Shown piece by piece: positions 12,595 to 38,199 of a stretch of 64,000 bases of DNA; position 1 is the first letter of the stretch, and every line of letters begins with the position of its first letter. Position numbers and translations under genes: made by a program. The notes under the pieces were generated by a model. That model saw only the letters and a list, made by a program, of their open reading frames with translations. It was not told where the DNA came from and did not search any database. The DNA lies in contig OZ038485.1 in NCBI GenBank assembly GCA_964036315.1, forward strand, positions 79,840,460 through 79,904,459, given 5' to 3'. The stretch is from Acanthosepion esculentum (taxonomy: Eukaryota > Mollusca > Cephalopoda > Sepiida > Sepiidae).

Positions 12595-13018
12595 AAATGA
12601 GAAAATTTAGCAGAGAATTGCTAATACCTCCTGAGAAGTGGAACAAATGATTACACAGAGTTTTGTTTACGAAACTCTCGAGTAAGTTTTTCTGAATACA
12701 ATATCAATTAGTAATAAGCTAAGTAGCAAATATTATATATGTATTAATCATATACATATATATATATATGTTGGGTGATTGAAAAGTAACTTCCTATTTT
12801 AGTATGAGTGGCCAGCTAGGAGCGTTGGAAGAACTTGAAGGGTGAATACAAGAAATTATGCCATCCATACCACAAGTGTGCATGATGAAATCAATTGACG
12901 TGATCCTGGGCAGCTTGAGAAGCTGGTAACGAAACGTGTTGCACATATAGTATTTTTAATAAAACCTCTCATAACCATTTCTTGTAAAACTTATAGTTAC
13001 TAAATCTTAAGAAGTCTC

Positions 13019-13305
13019 CCCTTTTTCACACAAATAGACTCAACCGAGGTACACATATACTACCACCAGTGAATACCCGGCAGGACGCTAAGACAGTCGA
13101 GAAGTCTAGCACAAAACTCACCGTCACAACACCTACACTCAGTAAGGAGTCATACCGCGATACTTCAATACCAAGAATGTATATATATTATTGCTACTAA
13201 CCCGTATTACCAGTTTGTATTATTACCTTAATACATTTATTTTCCTTATCTATTCCTGGCTTTTGATATTTATTGATATCGCATTTCATCCCGGAATCCA
13301 CAACA
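13019..13305 (+). repeat. 5' LTR of gypsy element
   Basis: Shares long blocks with the 3' LTR, for example GACTCAACCGAGGT, TCAGTAAGGAGTCATACCGC, ATACATTTATTTTCCTTAT and the end CCGGAATCCACAACA. It contains 13 extra bases (GAATACCCGGCAG-like) and lacks about 50 bases present in the 3' LTR. The left boundary is uncertain because the TGTT start is not preserved. Confidence 0.85.
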
Positions 13306-13545
13306 AATTGGCGACGAGTATATCGAACTCACACGGGAAAGAAAAAAAAGAACAATTCCCCCTCGTCGACAACAAATTTGCGACGAGGTATTCGAACTCA
13401 CACGGGAAGGAAATCGAAACAAAAGTCTCCCTCTCGTCGACAACAAATTGGTGACGAGTATATTGAACTCACACGGGAAAGAAAGAAAGAAAAAAAGAAA
13501 TTCCCCCCTCGTCGACAACAAATTGATGACGAGGTATTCGATCTT
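13300..13545 (+). repeat. Primer-binding-site region repeated four times
   Basis: Directly after the 5' LTR, TGGCGACGAG at 13,309-13,318 complements the 3' end expected for tRNA-Ser(GCU) and serves as the primer-binding site. The surrounding unit, CGTCGACAACAAATTGGCGA followed by CGAG, a TATTCGAACTCACACGGGAA-type block and a purine run, then recurs three more times at intervals of about 65-75 bp (near 13,370, 13,440 and 13,515). The later PBS copies have one or two mismatches (TTGCGACGAGG, TGGTGACGAG, TGATGACGAGG). Confidence 0.85.
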
Positions 13546-13648
13546 ACACAAAAAGAAAAAAAATGCCGTTTTTGCCAGTATCCACATCAGCTTGGCGATT
13601 TACGAGGATTAAAACACGGAAAATCGAGTTTTTCGTAATCCTCTTATC

Positions 13649-14367
13649 ATGGAGGATTTTAAAAGTATTTTAGTAGAACATGTAAAATACCAAAATGAAC
13701 AGCAATGACAACTCCAAGAAAGAATGGAAGAAAAATAGCAAAAACAATTACTACAAATGCAGAAGGAAAATCAAGAATTACAAAGGCAAAATGAAGACAA
13801 ATGCAACTCCATGAACTAATATGAAAGGTAGCGGGTAACAAACAACAAAATATCGAAAAAGAGGCGATTTTTTCCCAAGACGCAGTGTGGAATACGATAG
13901 AAAATTTCAAATACGCTCTAGAAGAGGATAAAAATTTCGGGGATTATTTTAGACGCCACGAAAACATCTTTAACATCGATTGTCAAAACTGGACAGAAGC
14001 AAAGAAGCTACGTCTGTTGCTTAAAAAATTAGGAACTGAAGAATACACAAAATTTGTGGATTACATTTTGCCAAAAAATACGAACGAATTAACTTTTGAC
14101 GAAGCAGTTACATGTCTTACAGACCTTTTCAGTCCAAAAACGTCACTTTTTCACAAGAGGTGGAAATGTCTTAACCTGGTAAAGGGCGAAAATGAGGACT
14201 ATTCCACGTTTGCCGCAATCGTGAATAAACATTGCGACGACTTCAAGTTGGCAGAATTAACACCGGACAATTTCAAGTGTCTCAACTTTGTTCAAGGGTT
14301 AGTCTCTGCAAAAGATAGTGAAGTGCGCAAAGAATGCTTTCAAAACGACAAAATGAACCTGGACTAA
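13649..14367 (+). pseudogene. Gypsy gag remnant
   Basis: Probable start ATG at 13,649 (MEDFKSILVEHVKYQNEQQ) leading into a glutamine-rich coiled-coil stretch with three internal stops. A frame change follows, and an open part at 13,885-14,367 shows the capsid-type region: FKYALEEDKNFGDYFRRHE, LRLLLKKLG, FVDYILPK and FDEAVTCLTDLFSPKTSLF. Gag forms the particle that packages the element RNA. A degraded zinc-knuckle region (CYRHGGLHWNKDC, then CLVCGKWG) lies further on at about 14,560-14,660. Confidence 0.85.
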
Positions 14368-14762
14368 CACTACAATAACTATAAGAAGATTGCCAAAAAT
14401 GCCTGAGTATAAAGAAAGACTCGAAGAACATTGAGGGGTCAGGAGTTTCTCATATACGTAAGTTAAACAAAAGTTTACGTTCTTCACCCTCCCCGGAAAG
14501 AAAACAAAAGTTCTACAATATATAAGGCCAATTATGACGAAAATTGAAGCAAATATAAGTCCCCATCTGCATGTTATAGACATGGAGGACTACACTGGAA
14601 CAAGGATTGCCGTTTTAAATATAAAAACTGTCTTGTGTGTGGAAAATGGGGCACAAGGTATCCCAATGTAGGAACAGAAATGCTACTAGTAGGATAAGAG
14701 CTACTAGGATGCATGACGAAGAAAATACCAACATAAGGAAATATGTGGAACTTGAAATCTTA

Positions 14763-15005
14763 AGATAAAATTGCAACTAGACTCGGGTTCCGATCTAACG
14801 ATAATTAACCTACAGAAATGGAAAAAGCTTAACAGACCAACCATGTTACATACACAAAAATTGTTAAGTCGGTGACAGGAAAGCGTATGAAAATCGAAGG
14901 AGAAATAATCGTAAATGTTAAATTTTACGGGAAAACAAAAAAACTCAAGATATACGTAATGAAAGACACAGAAAATCTAGTGGGGACAGACTGGATGCAA
15001 AATTT
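14763..15005 (+). pseudogene. Gypsy aspartic protease remnant
   Basis: Frame with LQLDSGSDLTIINLQKWKKL; the catalytic DSG is at about 14,780. After a frame change the C-terminal part KRMKIEGEIIVNVKFYG and the LVGTDWMQNFDV flap-end motif (compare LLGRDWL) follow, ending at a stop at 15,013. This domain would process the gag-pol polyprotein. Confidence 0.8.
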
Positions 15006-15079
15006 CGACGTTTGAGACCTACCTATCAGCTCATTTTGCAAAAAGTTAGACGGTGAACCATCAGAGGCGACAGAGTTAA

Positions 15080-16280
15080 ACGAAGAATTATATAATCAAT
15101 TGCCCGAGGTATTTGCGAGCGGGTTGGGACGATGCAACCAGTACTTAGAAAGAAGCAAAACGTACCGTTTGCTACTATAGAAAAAATCGACAAATAATTA
15201 GAGAGACTTGAACAAACTGGGATCATCTCAAAAATAGTTTAGTGAATGGACAGCACTGGTAGTCTATGTAAAAAAGAAATCAGGAGAAATCCGTGTATGC
15301 GCAGATTTTTCGACGGGGCTAAATAAGGCTATAAAAGACCATCATTACCCATTACCGAGCCCAGAGAAAATATTTGCAAAGCACAACGGCGGTAAGATAT
15401 TTTCCAAAATAGATCTAAGTGAGGCTTATCTTCAAATCCCAGTACAAGAGAGTACGAAAATTCTACGTATTAATACGCACAAAGGGTTGTATAAATTCAT
15501 CAGACTACCGTTCGGGGTAAAAGTTGCACCAGCAATTTTTCAGCAGACGATGGACACAATGCTCACGGGCCAGAATTTTGCGACCGCTTATCTGGCTGAC
15601 AGTCTAATTAAGAGCGACAATGTTGAAGAACACACATCGCACATAAAGGAGGTTTTCAGAAGACTTCAGGACTTTGGGTTTAAAGTAAAAGGAAAAAAGT
15701 GTGATTTTTTTCCTAAATGAAATTAAATACTTAGACCAGATAATTAATGAAAATGGCAGGAAACCAGACACAGAGAGGGCATCGGCAATTAAAAACATAC
15801 CTTAACCAAAAAAACGTTGCAGAATTACAAAGTTTCCTGGGCCTAGCTAACTACTATGGCGAATTTATTGATAATATGCATAAATTGAGGGCCCCACTAA
15901 ATAAGTTAATAAAAGAGGAGAAATATTGGAATTGGACAGAAGACTGTAAAAAAGCGTTTAAGGAAATAATACAAAAATTAATTTCGGAGTTAGCACTGAC
16001 ACATTACGTTCCCGAATTAGAAATCATAATTGCAAGTGACGCGAGCTCACACGGGGTAGATGCGTGTATTCTACACAAGATGCGGAACGGTACAAAGAAA
16101 CCCGTTGCGCACGCATCTAGATCATTATTACCGACGGGGTGAAACTATTCATAAATCGAAAAGGAGGCATTAGGCAAAATATTTGCAATAACTCGTTTTC
16201 ACAGATATATTTATGGGAGAGAGTTCACGCTCCAAACGGACCACAAACCCCTTCTTACAATTTTCGGTTCAAAAAAAGGT
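15080..16280 (+). pseudogene. Gypsy reverse transcriptase-RNase H remnant
   Basis: RT motifs in order: EWTALVVYVKKKSGEIRVCADF, GGKIFSKIDLSEAYLQIPV, KFIRLPFGVKVAPAIFQQ and then YLADSLI at about 15,589, where YLDD is expected, so a catalytic aspartate is lost. The thumb/connection part at 15,747-16,142 has LQSFLGLANYYGEFI and APLNKLIKEEKYWNW. RNase H begins IIASDASSHGVDACI and continues past a stop with [20 protein letters not shown] and [12 protein letters not shown]. Frame changes occur near 15,720 and stops near 16,142. Confidence 0.9.
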
Positions 16281-16470
16281 CTACCAGTCTATACAGCCAC
16301 AGACCTTTAAGATGGTGAACGGTATTACTAAACTATAATTTAAAACTTGAGTTCTTACCATCAAAGAAAATTGGGCACGCTGATGGACTATCGCGATTAA
16401 TACCGGCGAAAAGCGAACCGTTGGAAGACTCAGTAATAGCGGCATTACAAGCGAAGATGAAATCAGTAAA

Positions 16471-17699
16471 GTGTTATACAATACAATAAAGGAACTACCT
16501 GTGACTTTGCTAGAGATAAGACGAGAAGCGGAAAAGAATGAATTTATTCAGAATACCAAGAAAAAAATAGAGAAGGAAAGGAATTTAGCAGACAGCTTCT
16601 CAATCTGTGACTACATATTATTGTATAACGAGAGAGTGGTAATACCGAAGTCGCTACGAAGGTGAATCTTGAAAGAATTTCATTTATGACATCCGGGAAA
16701 AAACGGATGAAGGCACTTATGAGAAGTTTTGTCTACTGGCCTAACATGGACGATGATATTACGCAAATGGTGGAAAGTTGTAAAGGCTGTGCTGCTGCGG
16801 TGAAAGCACCACCCTCTATACAAAATCCATGGCCTAAAGCTGACAGACCGTGGTCCAGAATCCACGTGGATTACGCAGGACCCACAGAGGGTTACTACTA
16901 CTTAATAACAGTAGATTGTTTCAGTAAATGGCCTGAGGTTTCCAGATTCAAACACCCAACGACAGAAAATACCATAAACTGTATACACAAATTATTCGCC
17001 AGATTCAGCGTCGTGGATTGCTTAGTAACTGAGAATGGTACACAATTTACCTCCAGTGATTTCAAAGAATTTTGTGAGACATACCAAGTAAAGCATATCA
17101 AGATAGCTCCGTACTACTCGAGGTCGAACGGACATGCCGAAAGATTCGTAGACACATTAAAAGACCTTTAAAAAGCCGAAGATGTACCGACGGAAAAAGC
17201 GATACAGCAGTTCCTCCAAGTATACAGAATAACACCTAACGGGAACACACCATCTGGTCTTTCACCAGCGGAATTGATGTTTGCCCGCAGAATACGGTCT
17301 GTGTTTGATAAATTATTGCCAAACAAAAACAAAAACCAGTATACACCTATTGTATCAAAGAGATCATTTAAACCAGGAGAACGAGTTTACTTTAGGATGT
17401 TCAGAAACAATATGGCTTACTGGGAGCCTGGCACAATAATTAACAGGCTGAGGAATGGGATGTACACAAAAGGCGAAAAGTTTACTCACAGAAAACATTT
17501 TGACCAAATACAAAATAGACGGGTTGAAGAGCCAAGCTCGTCACCCGCAGAAAATGACGAGTCGATGGAGATCTTTGAAGTATTTGAGATTCAAAGACCA
17601 CAAGAAGACACAGAAATTGGAAGGACTAGCAGGAAGACAAAGTTTACAGTGCCTCTAATTGTCGACTATAAGAAAAAGGAAAAGATTAACTCCCCCTAA
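16471..17699 (+). pseudogene. Gypsy integrase remnant
   Basis: N-terminal zinc-binding region is degraded but retains SGKKRMKALMRSFVYWPNMD and the cysteine pair in SCKGCAAAV. The core has HVDYAGP with the first catalytic aspartate (about 16,866), TENGTQF near 17,029 where TDNG is usual (second aspartate replaced by glutamate), and NGHAERFVDT with the glutamate (about 17,129). The C-terminal region LSPAELMFARRIRS and FKPGERVYFRMF continues to 17,699 after a frame break at 17,171. It would insert element cDNA into the genome; this copy is inactive. Confidence 0.9.
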
Positions 17700-17716
17700 A
17701 AGGGATTTAAGGGGGG

Positions 17717-18055
17717 TGTTAATGGGTATTCGCTTTTTCATACAAAAGGACTCAACCGAGGTATACATATACTACCACCAGTGGACGTTAAGACAGTCGA
17801 GAAGACTGTATCAAGTTTGTATCAGAGTAGTAGCAGAGTAGTATTAGAGGAGGGTAGCACAAGACTCACCGTCACAGCACCTAGACTCAGTAAGGAGTCA
17901 TACCGCGATACTTCAATACCAAGACTCTCTATATATTATTGCTACTAACCCGCATTCCTGGATCTACTATTATTACGTTAATACATTTATTTTCCTTATG
18001 TATTCCTGGCATTTGTTATTTATTGATATCTGATTTCATCCCGGAATCCACAACA
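17717..18055 (+). repeat. 3' LTR of gypsy element
   Basis: 339 bp, TGTTAATGGG at the left edge directly after the purine tract, AACA at the right edge. Carries an extra GTAGTAGCAGAGTAGTATTA-type block relative to the 5' LTR. Confidence 0.9.
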
Positions 18056-18099
18056 TTAAATAAATTGTATTTTAAAACGGGGAGTTACTTTTCAACCAA

Positions 18100-18103
<4 letters not shown>

Positions 18104-18187
<84 letters not shown>
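18104..18187. repeat. (CT)n(AT)n microsatellite
   Basis: About 16 CT units followed by about 25 AT units, directly outside the right mariner-like terminus. Confidence 0.95.
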
Positions 18188-18191
<4 letters not shown>

Positions 18192-18525
18192 GAATCAATG
18201 GAACTATAAATATGTGGGTTTAAAAACTAAATAAAGTATTCCATCAGTCAGCCCTTCTATTAGCTTTTGCGATAACAATCCCTTGTGTGACAACATTATA
18301 TTTAATGATTTTACGTATGCCAAAACTCTACTAGTTGTAAGAAGTGCCCTCTAATTACGTAGGTAAAATACTTGCAGATTTAATAACTTACTGTACTCAG
18401 ATGTACAAGTTACTTACTGTACGGTGTCATTTTTCTTTCTGTCACAACAAATTGTAACAATAAAAAATGTTAAAAATTAAAATTTCAGACACACTCGGTT
18501 GTATATTAATATTTTTTGTTTTATC
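18188..18525. other. Unassigned AT-rich stretch
   Basis: No frame or motif recognised. It contains ordinary unique-looking sequence between two microsatellites. Confidence 0.5.
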
Positions 18526-18692
18526 ATATATATATATATATATGCATATATATATGCATACATATATATATGTATATATGTGTATATATATATGTATATA
18601 TATGTATATATTTATATGTATATTTATGTATATATATATATATATGTACACACGCACACACACACATATATATATATATATACACGTTTCAA
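18526..18692. repeat. (AT)n/ATGT imperfect microsatellite
   Basis: TA runs broken by GCATATA and GTATATA steps and a CACACA block near 18,655. Overlapping frames on both strands are artefacts of the repeat. Confidence 0.9.
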
Positions 18693-18939
18693 TAAAGACG
18701 ACTTACAAGTTAATTTGACGGTGTTTAAAGTCGATGTTACTGAGTGTTGGCGTTCTCTTTTCATTATTTTACCTCCTTAATTTTTAATCTTTTTTGTCAT
18801 ACATAAAACCCAGTCGACCAGAAAAGAAAATTAAATTATCTACCATAAAATGTAACTAGCTAGCATTATCATCAACAATAACAAAACACCTGCATGATCT
18901 AAATTACAAAGAGACAATATTATTTATGAATTCACATGC

Positions 18940-19225
18940 TCCTTCAGTAACTGCTTTCCTGCTCAAACAAAAGTTTATAAATAATTATATAGGACATACC
19001 ACTACATGCCTATCGAGAAGACTCACGTTACACCACTCTGACCATACCTCAATAGGATCCATTTAAAGAAGCACGGAAACCTACCAATCCTAATCCGCAA
19101 CATACTTATAGAAAATACAGGGTTAATAGACTCATTGTCACGTAAAAACGAATAAAAATAATGGAAACAACTAGTAATAAAAAAGAAAACGTCAGTATTT
19201 AATAACATCAACTATGAACACGGCC
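18940..19225 (+). mobile_element. PLE fragment with GIY-YIG remnant
   Basis: Reading near 18,980-19,075 gives NNYIGHTTTCLSRRLTLHHS, the tyrosine-glycine and arginine-rich part of a GIY-YIG endonuclease of the Penelope-like type. A frame change leads to KKHGNLPILIRNILIENTG and then stops. Only this terminal piece of the element is present, and it belongs to a different lineage from the copy at 10 kb. Confidence 0.65.
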
Positions 19226-19502
19226 AAAATATGCTGATCGTGTTTGGAAAATAAAACATTACTACGACCCTAGATACATACATAAAAATCCATACATTCA
19301 GTTAAAAATAAAAATCAGCCTGTATAATGTCTAAAAGAATAGCTCAGATATATGGAACATTTGTGTGATTTTTACGCACTTTATATCCAGATAAGAAAAT
19401 ACTTATACGAGACAAGAAAGATTAAATAAAAAGTTTAATCGCAGTACCTTTTCAGTCGTTTTTAATTAAACATATAAAATAAGGATTGCTGCCCAAATAC
19501 AC

Positions 19503-19504
<2 letters not shown>

Positions 19505-19570
<66 letters not shown>
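19505..19570. repeat. (AT)n microsatellite
   Basis: About 32 uninterrupted AT units. Confidence 0.95.
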
Positions 19571-19572
<2 letters not shown>

Positions 19573-20200
19573 GGCGAGAAAGAGAGAGACATCTTTTAAC
19601 ATTGTATCTGCATTAGTGTAAAAGATGTTCGTACAAAATAATTATTATATTTTAATGGTAGATTAAGCAGAAATTCATTGCGTAATCAAGAGCAAGCCCG
19701 AAAGCGAAATAACGCTGGAAATAAAACCTCTGGGATTGATGAAGCAATTTACTGTATTTGGTTTCTGTTATGATATCTAAATGTTCAGAACAGTTTACGA
19801 AACAATATTTCATGTTATTTCATTTTAAATATTGTATGAATGGAGTAAAAATGAAAGAGTATTTAAAAAATAATTCTCATTAATTCAAAACGAATAAAAA
19901 TGAGAAAGGTGAAAAAATATTTTAATTCTAAGTAAGTATTTCTAAGTCAAAATGTCATTCTAGGAAAATTAGGAAATTACTATTGAAATTGTCGATTTGC
20001 TTTTTACGAATTATCAATCCTTTGAGGGTTATTTATTTAATGCCAAAACTTATTTTTGGATTGTAAAAAGTATTCTTATTTTAGGCGTGAATATTATACT
20101 AACAAATTTATTGGGGATAAAAATTACTATTTCTTATACAATTTCTGTTATTTAATGCACAGTGGTGACGGGAATATTGGAAGGAGAACTAGATTAATAA
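19571..20200. other. Unassigned AT-rich stretch
   Basis: No supportable gene. A 95-codon frame at 20,056-20,343 has no recognisable domain, and its second half lies in a dispersed repeat, so I do not call it. Confidence 0.5.
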
Positions 20201-20340
20201 CTCATACTCCAAGTTATTTGTGCGTAAATGAATATATAGCCACAGACTGGAATTTGAATCCCCGTTGCTTTCATATGCATTTGGAAAGAAATAAGTTCCA
20301 ATCGGACAACTTCATCCGAAGAGGATTCATACCCAACCAC
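20200..20340 (+). repeat. Dispersed SINE-like repeat copy
   Basis: The segment CCAAGTTATTTGTGCGTAAA followed by TGAATATATAGCCACAGACT and GGAATTTGAATCC is recognisably shared with 25,557-25,625 (CCAAGGCTATTTGTACGTAA, then GTGAATATAA). The TTGAATCC part resembles a tRNA B box. I interpret both as copies of one short interspersed repeat. Confidence 0.5.
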
Positions 20341-20413
20341 TAGAAACTTAAACTTTTCAAGTCTAGGGTCAATGTTAACTATCCGCCATATTTACATAAT
20401 ATATAATTCTTTG

Positions 20414-20432
20414 ATAGATAGATAGATAGATT
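20414..20432. repeat. (GATA)n short microsatellite
   Basis: About four and a half GATA units. Confidence 0.9.
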
Positions 20433-20546
20433 AGGAATAATGAAAGAGAAAATAAAATGAATTAACCTAAAATTAAATTACATTAAAAATGGGAAAATTA
20501 AAATAAATACAAGAGAAATTAGACCAGAGATCCCATAGAAAATGGA

Positions 20547-20655
20547 GGTTTTCGACCACATCACCTTGAAACGCAGGTTCCCGTACGATCACTGAAGTTA
20601 AACTATGTCGAGCCTGGATGGGTGACAGCTTGGGAATACCAGGTGCTGTAAGCTT
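20547..20655 (+). pseudogene. 5S rRNA-derived sequence
   Basis: Nearly the whole 5S rRNA layout is visible: CGACCACATCACCTTGAAA, CGATCACTGAAGTTAAACTA (compare CGATCACCGAAGTTAAGCAA), GTCGAGCCTGGATGGGTGAC, and TGGGAATACCAGGTGCTGTA near the end. About 11 bases of the GGTTAGTACT region before TGGATGGG are missing, which removes part of the internal promoter C box. It is a pseudogene or the head of a 5S-derived SINE; the downstream sequence resembles another repeat copy at 34.6 kb. Confidence 0.85.
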
Positions 20656-20679
20656 GGATGTGTGTTCGGTCTAATTCAA

Positions 20680-20860
20680 TATGGTTCCGAATTATAAATC
20701 AGAAGGCCGAATTCCAATTCCAGAAGGGTTCGTTATATTTACTTATAGATAAATACTCATGGGAAAGCTGTGAATCCACCTCTTCTCCCCCAGCTATGGG
20801 TTAATTATTAAGATTTGTACCAGTGAAGAATTATTAACATTTTTAAATCGAAAAAAATAA
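20680..20860 (+). repeat. SINE-like repeat, pair with 34.6 kb
   Basis: Contains a CCGAATTCCAATTCC-type block and GTGAATCCACCTCTTCTCCC then CAGCTATGGGTTAA, which match CCGAGTTCAATTTCC and ATGAATCCATCTTTCTTCTC then CAACTATAGATTAA at 34,625-34,725 in the same order and spacing. It directly follows the 5S-derived piece, so it may be the tail of a 5S-headed SINE. Confidence 0.5.
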
Positions 20861-20869
20861 CGTTCAAAA

Positions 20870-21550
20870 CACCCAACATCGTAGGAAAAACAATACATTA
20901 AATTCCACGTGACCCACCTCTGTCGTACTTTACCTCCGCAAGAGTTAAATTAGTTAAAAACAACAAAATTCTCTAATCGAGAGTCTGTTCTTGGCAAATA
21001 TTCGAATGAGCTTCACCCTTTAGAATCTCCAGTTCAGACCTTTAAATCTAGAACAGTCTACGCTATTCCACGGAGTCGAAAGGACATAATTTCCCCAGTG
21101 TTCCGAACGTAAGAACCATGTTCCACACTGACAGCTTTTCCCAAGAAGAGCTACATTGTGAAAAACACAATCTCAAGGTCAATGTCAGTTTTTGACTATC
21201 CTTATGATCCTCACTAATGGACATCTCTTCTTTCGTTTATATCGCATACATCATTCGTTATAACTATTTTAACAGCAATTCGTTTTTATTATTAAAATCA
21301 GAAATGACAACGTCGTGGTCGATTTGAATTCGTTGAAATTTAATAAAAATATAAAATTGGTTTAGAAATAGTGCTGAATAAACACGATTTGTTTTCTCGT
21401 CAGTTCTGGTCATTATTTGAAATAAGAAGCTGAAGTATGAAATAATTTACAGCATCTCAAACGCTTGATGCAAAATTCGGAATCCTTCTGAAATAAAGGT
21501 CCATTCACCTGTTGTCACATGTGATTCTTTATCAATGTACGATTCGAATT
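20870..21550. other. Unassigned stretch
   Basis: No long frame and no recognised repeat. Confidence 0.4.
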
Positions 21551-21556
21551 CAAAGG

Positions 21557-21624
21557 AATAATGAAAGATGCATCCTGACTGGATTAAGTTGCCATGATCC
21601 AGTCAGGTTGCATCTTTCATTATT
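21557..21624. repeat. Long hairpin, 30-bp arms
   Basis: Left arm 21,557-21,586 and right arm 21,595-21,624 are inverted copies matching at 28 of 30 bases, around an 8-base loop (AGTTGCCA). Arms begin AATAATGAAAGATGCATCC. It lies about 120 bp beyond the SLC16 polyadenylation signal. It could be a small foldback element or a structured RNA/3'-end element. Confidence 0.85.
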
Positions 21625-21744
21625 TCTTCGAGATGAACAAAATAAATTAACCAAATCTGAGTAAGTTCTCAATTTTTCTCTTTTATTTCTAATTTCTTGA
21701 CAAGAAAAATCATTCAATTTTATAGGGTGTTACCTTTTAGATTG

Positions 21745-21750
21745 TTTATT
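21745..21750 (-). terminator. Polyadenylation signal of SLC16-like gene
   Basis: AATAAA on the minus strand, about 200 nt after the stop codon at 21,953-21,955. Spacing suits a short 3' UTR. No other AATAAA lies closer to the stop on this strand. Confidence 0.6.
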
Positions 21751-21952
21751 AATCTATTTTTGGCTGGTAACATTTGGTCGCATTTGAACAATCTGGAAAA
21801 ATCACACGTAAAGCATTTGTTCGGCCTGATTCATATACGGAAGGCGTGAAATGACAACAATTATAGTAGAAAAGATAGAAATAGAACAATAGATTATTAG
21901 TGTAAAAGCAACTAAATTGGTTAATGTTTGTTTGTAAATATTTCTGTTGTGG

Positions 21953-38010
<16,058 letters not shown>

Positions 38011-38114
38011 TCTGAAAAACAAAACAATAATTAAAAAGGATCAAAAGATTCCCAAGATTTTACAAGTATGTTGCGATTCGCTGATATCTAGAATTCTTTT
38101 AAAACACCTTTCCT

Positions 38115-38195
38115 CACTGTATTGCTTTCTCTCTCCCTCACTCTCTCTCTCTCTCACACACACTCTCTATCTCTCTCTTTCTCTTTCTGCCTAAT
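38115..38195. repeat. (CT)n-rich tract
   Basis: Imperfect CT/CA run upstream of SLC16 exon 1. Confidence 0.85.
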
Positions 38196-38199
38196 AAAA

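Larger units (their letters stand above)
13019..18055 (+). mobile_element. Ty3/gypsy LTR retrotransposon, decayed
   Basis: LTR element with the order 5' LTR, leader with primer-binding site, gag, protease, reverse transcriptase, RNase H, integrase, polypurine tract, 3' LTR. The 3' LTR is 17,717-18,055 and begins TGTT and ends AACA. The 5' LTR is about 13,019-13,305, with indels against the 3' copy and a poorly conserved left edge. A purine tract ending AAGGGGGG lies at 17,709-17,716. Multiple stops and frameshifts interrupt every gene, and the LTRs have diverged clearly, so the insertion is old. Similarity of the pol order (RT-RH-IN) places it in Ty3/gypsy rather than copia. Confidence 0.93.
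12771..18103. mobile_element. Mariner-like termini enclosing a gypsy element
   Basis: Imperfect 24-bp inverted termini at 12,771-12,794 and 18,080-18,103 share the core TTGAAAAGTAACT and match at about 20 of 24 positions. Such ends are typical of mariner-like DNA transposons. About 230 bp follow the left terminus and about 25 bp precede the right one; no intact transposase frame is left. Both ends adjoin AT repeats, consistent with TA targets. A Ty3/gypsy element occupies the interior, implying the mariner copy was there first. Confidence 0.7.

Noticed and set aside
20056..20343. 95-codon open frame
   Set aside because: No domain, low-complexity start, and its second half is a dispersed repeat.
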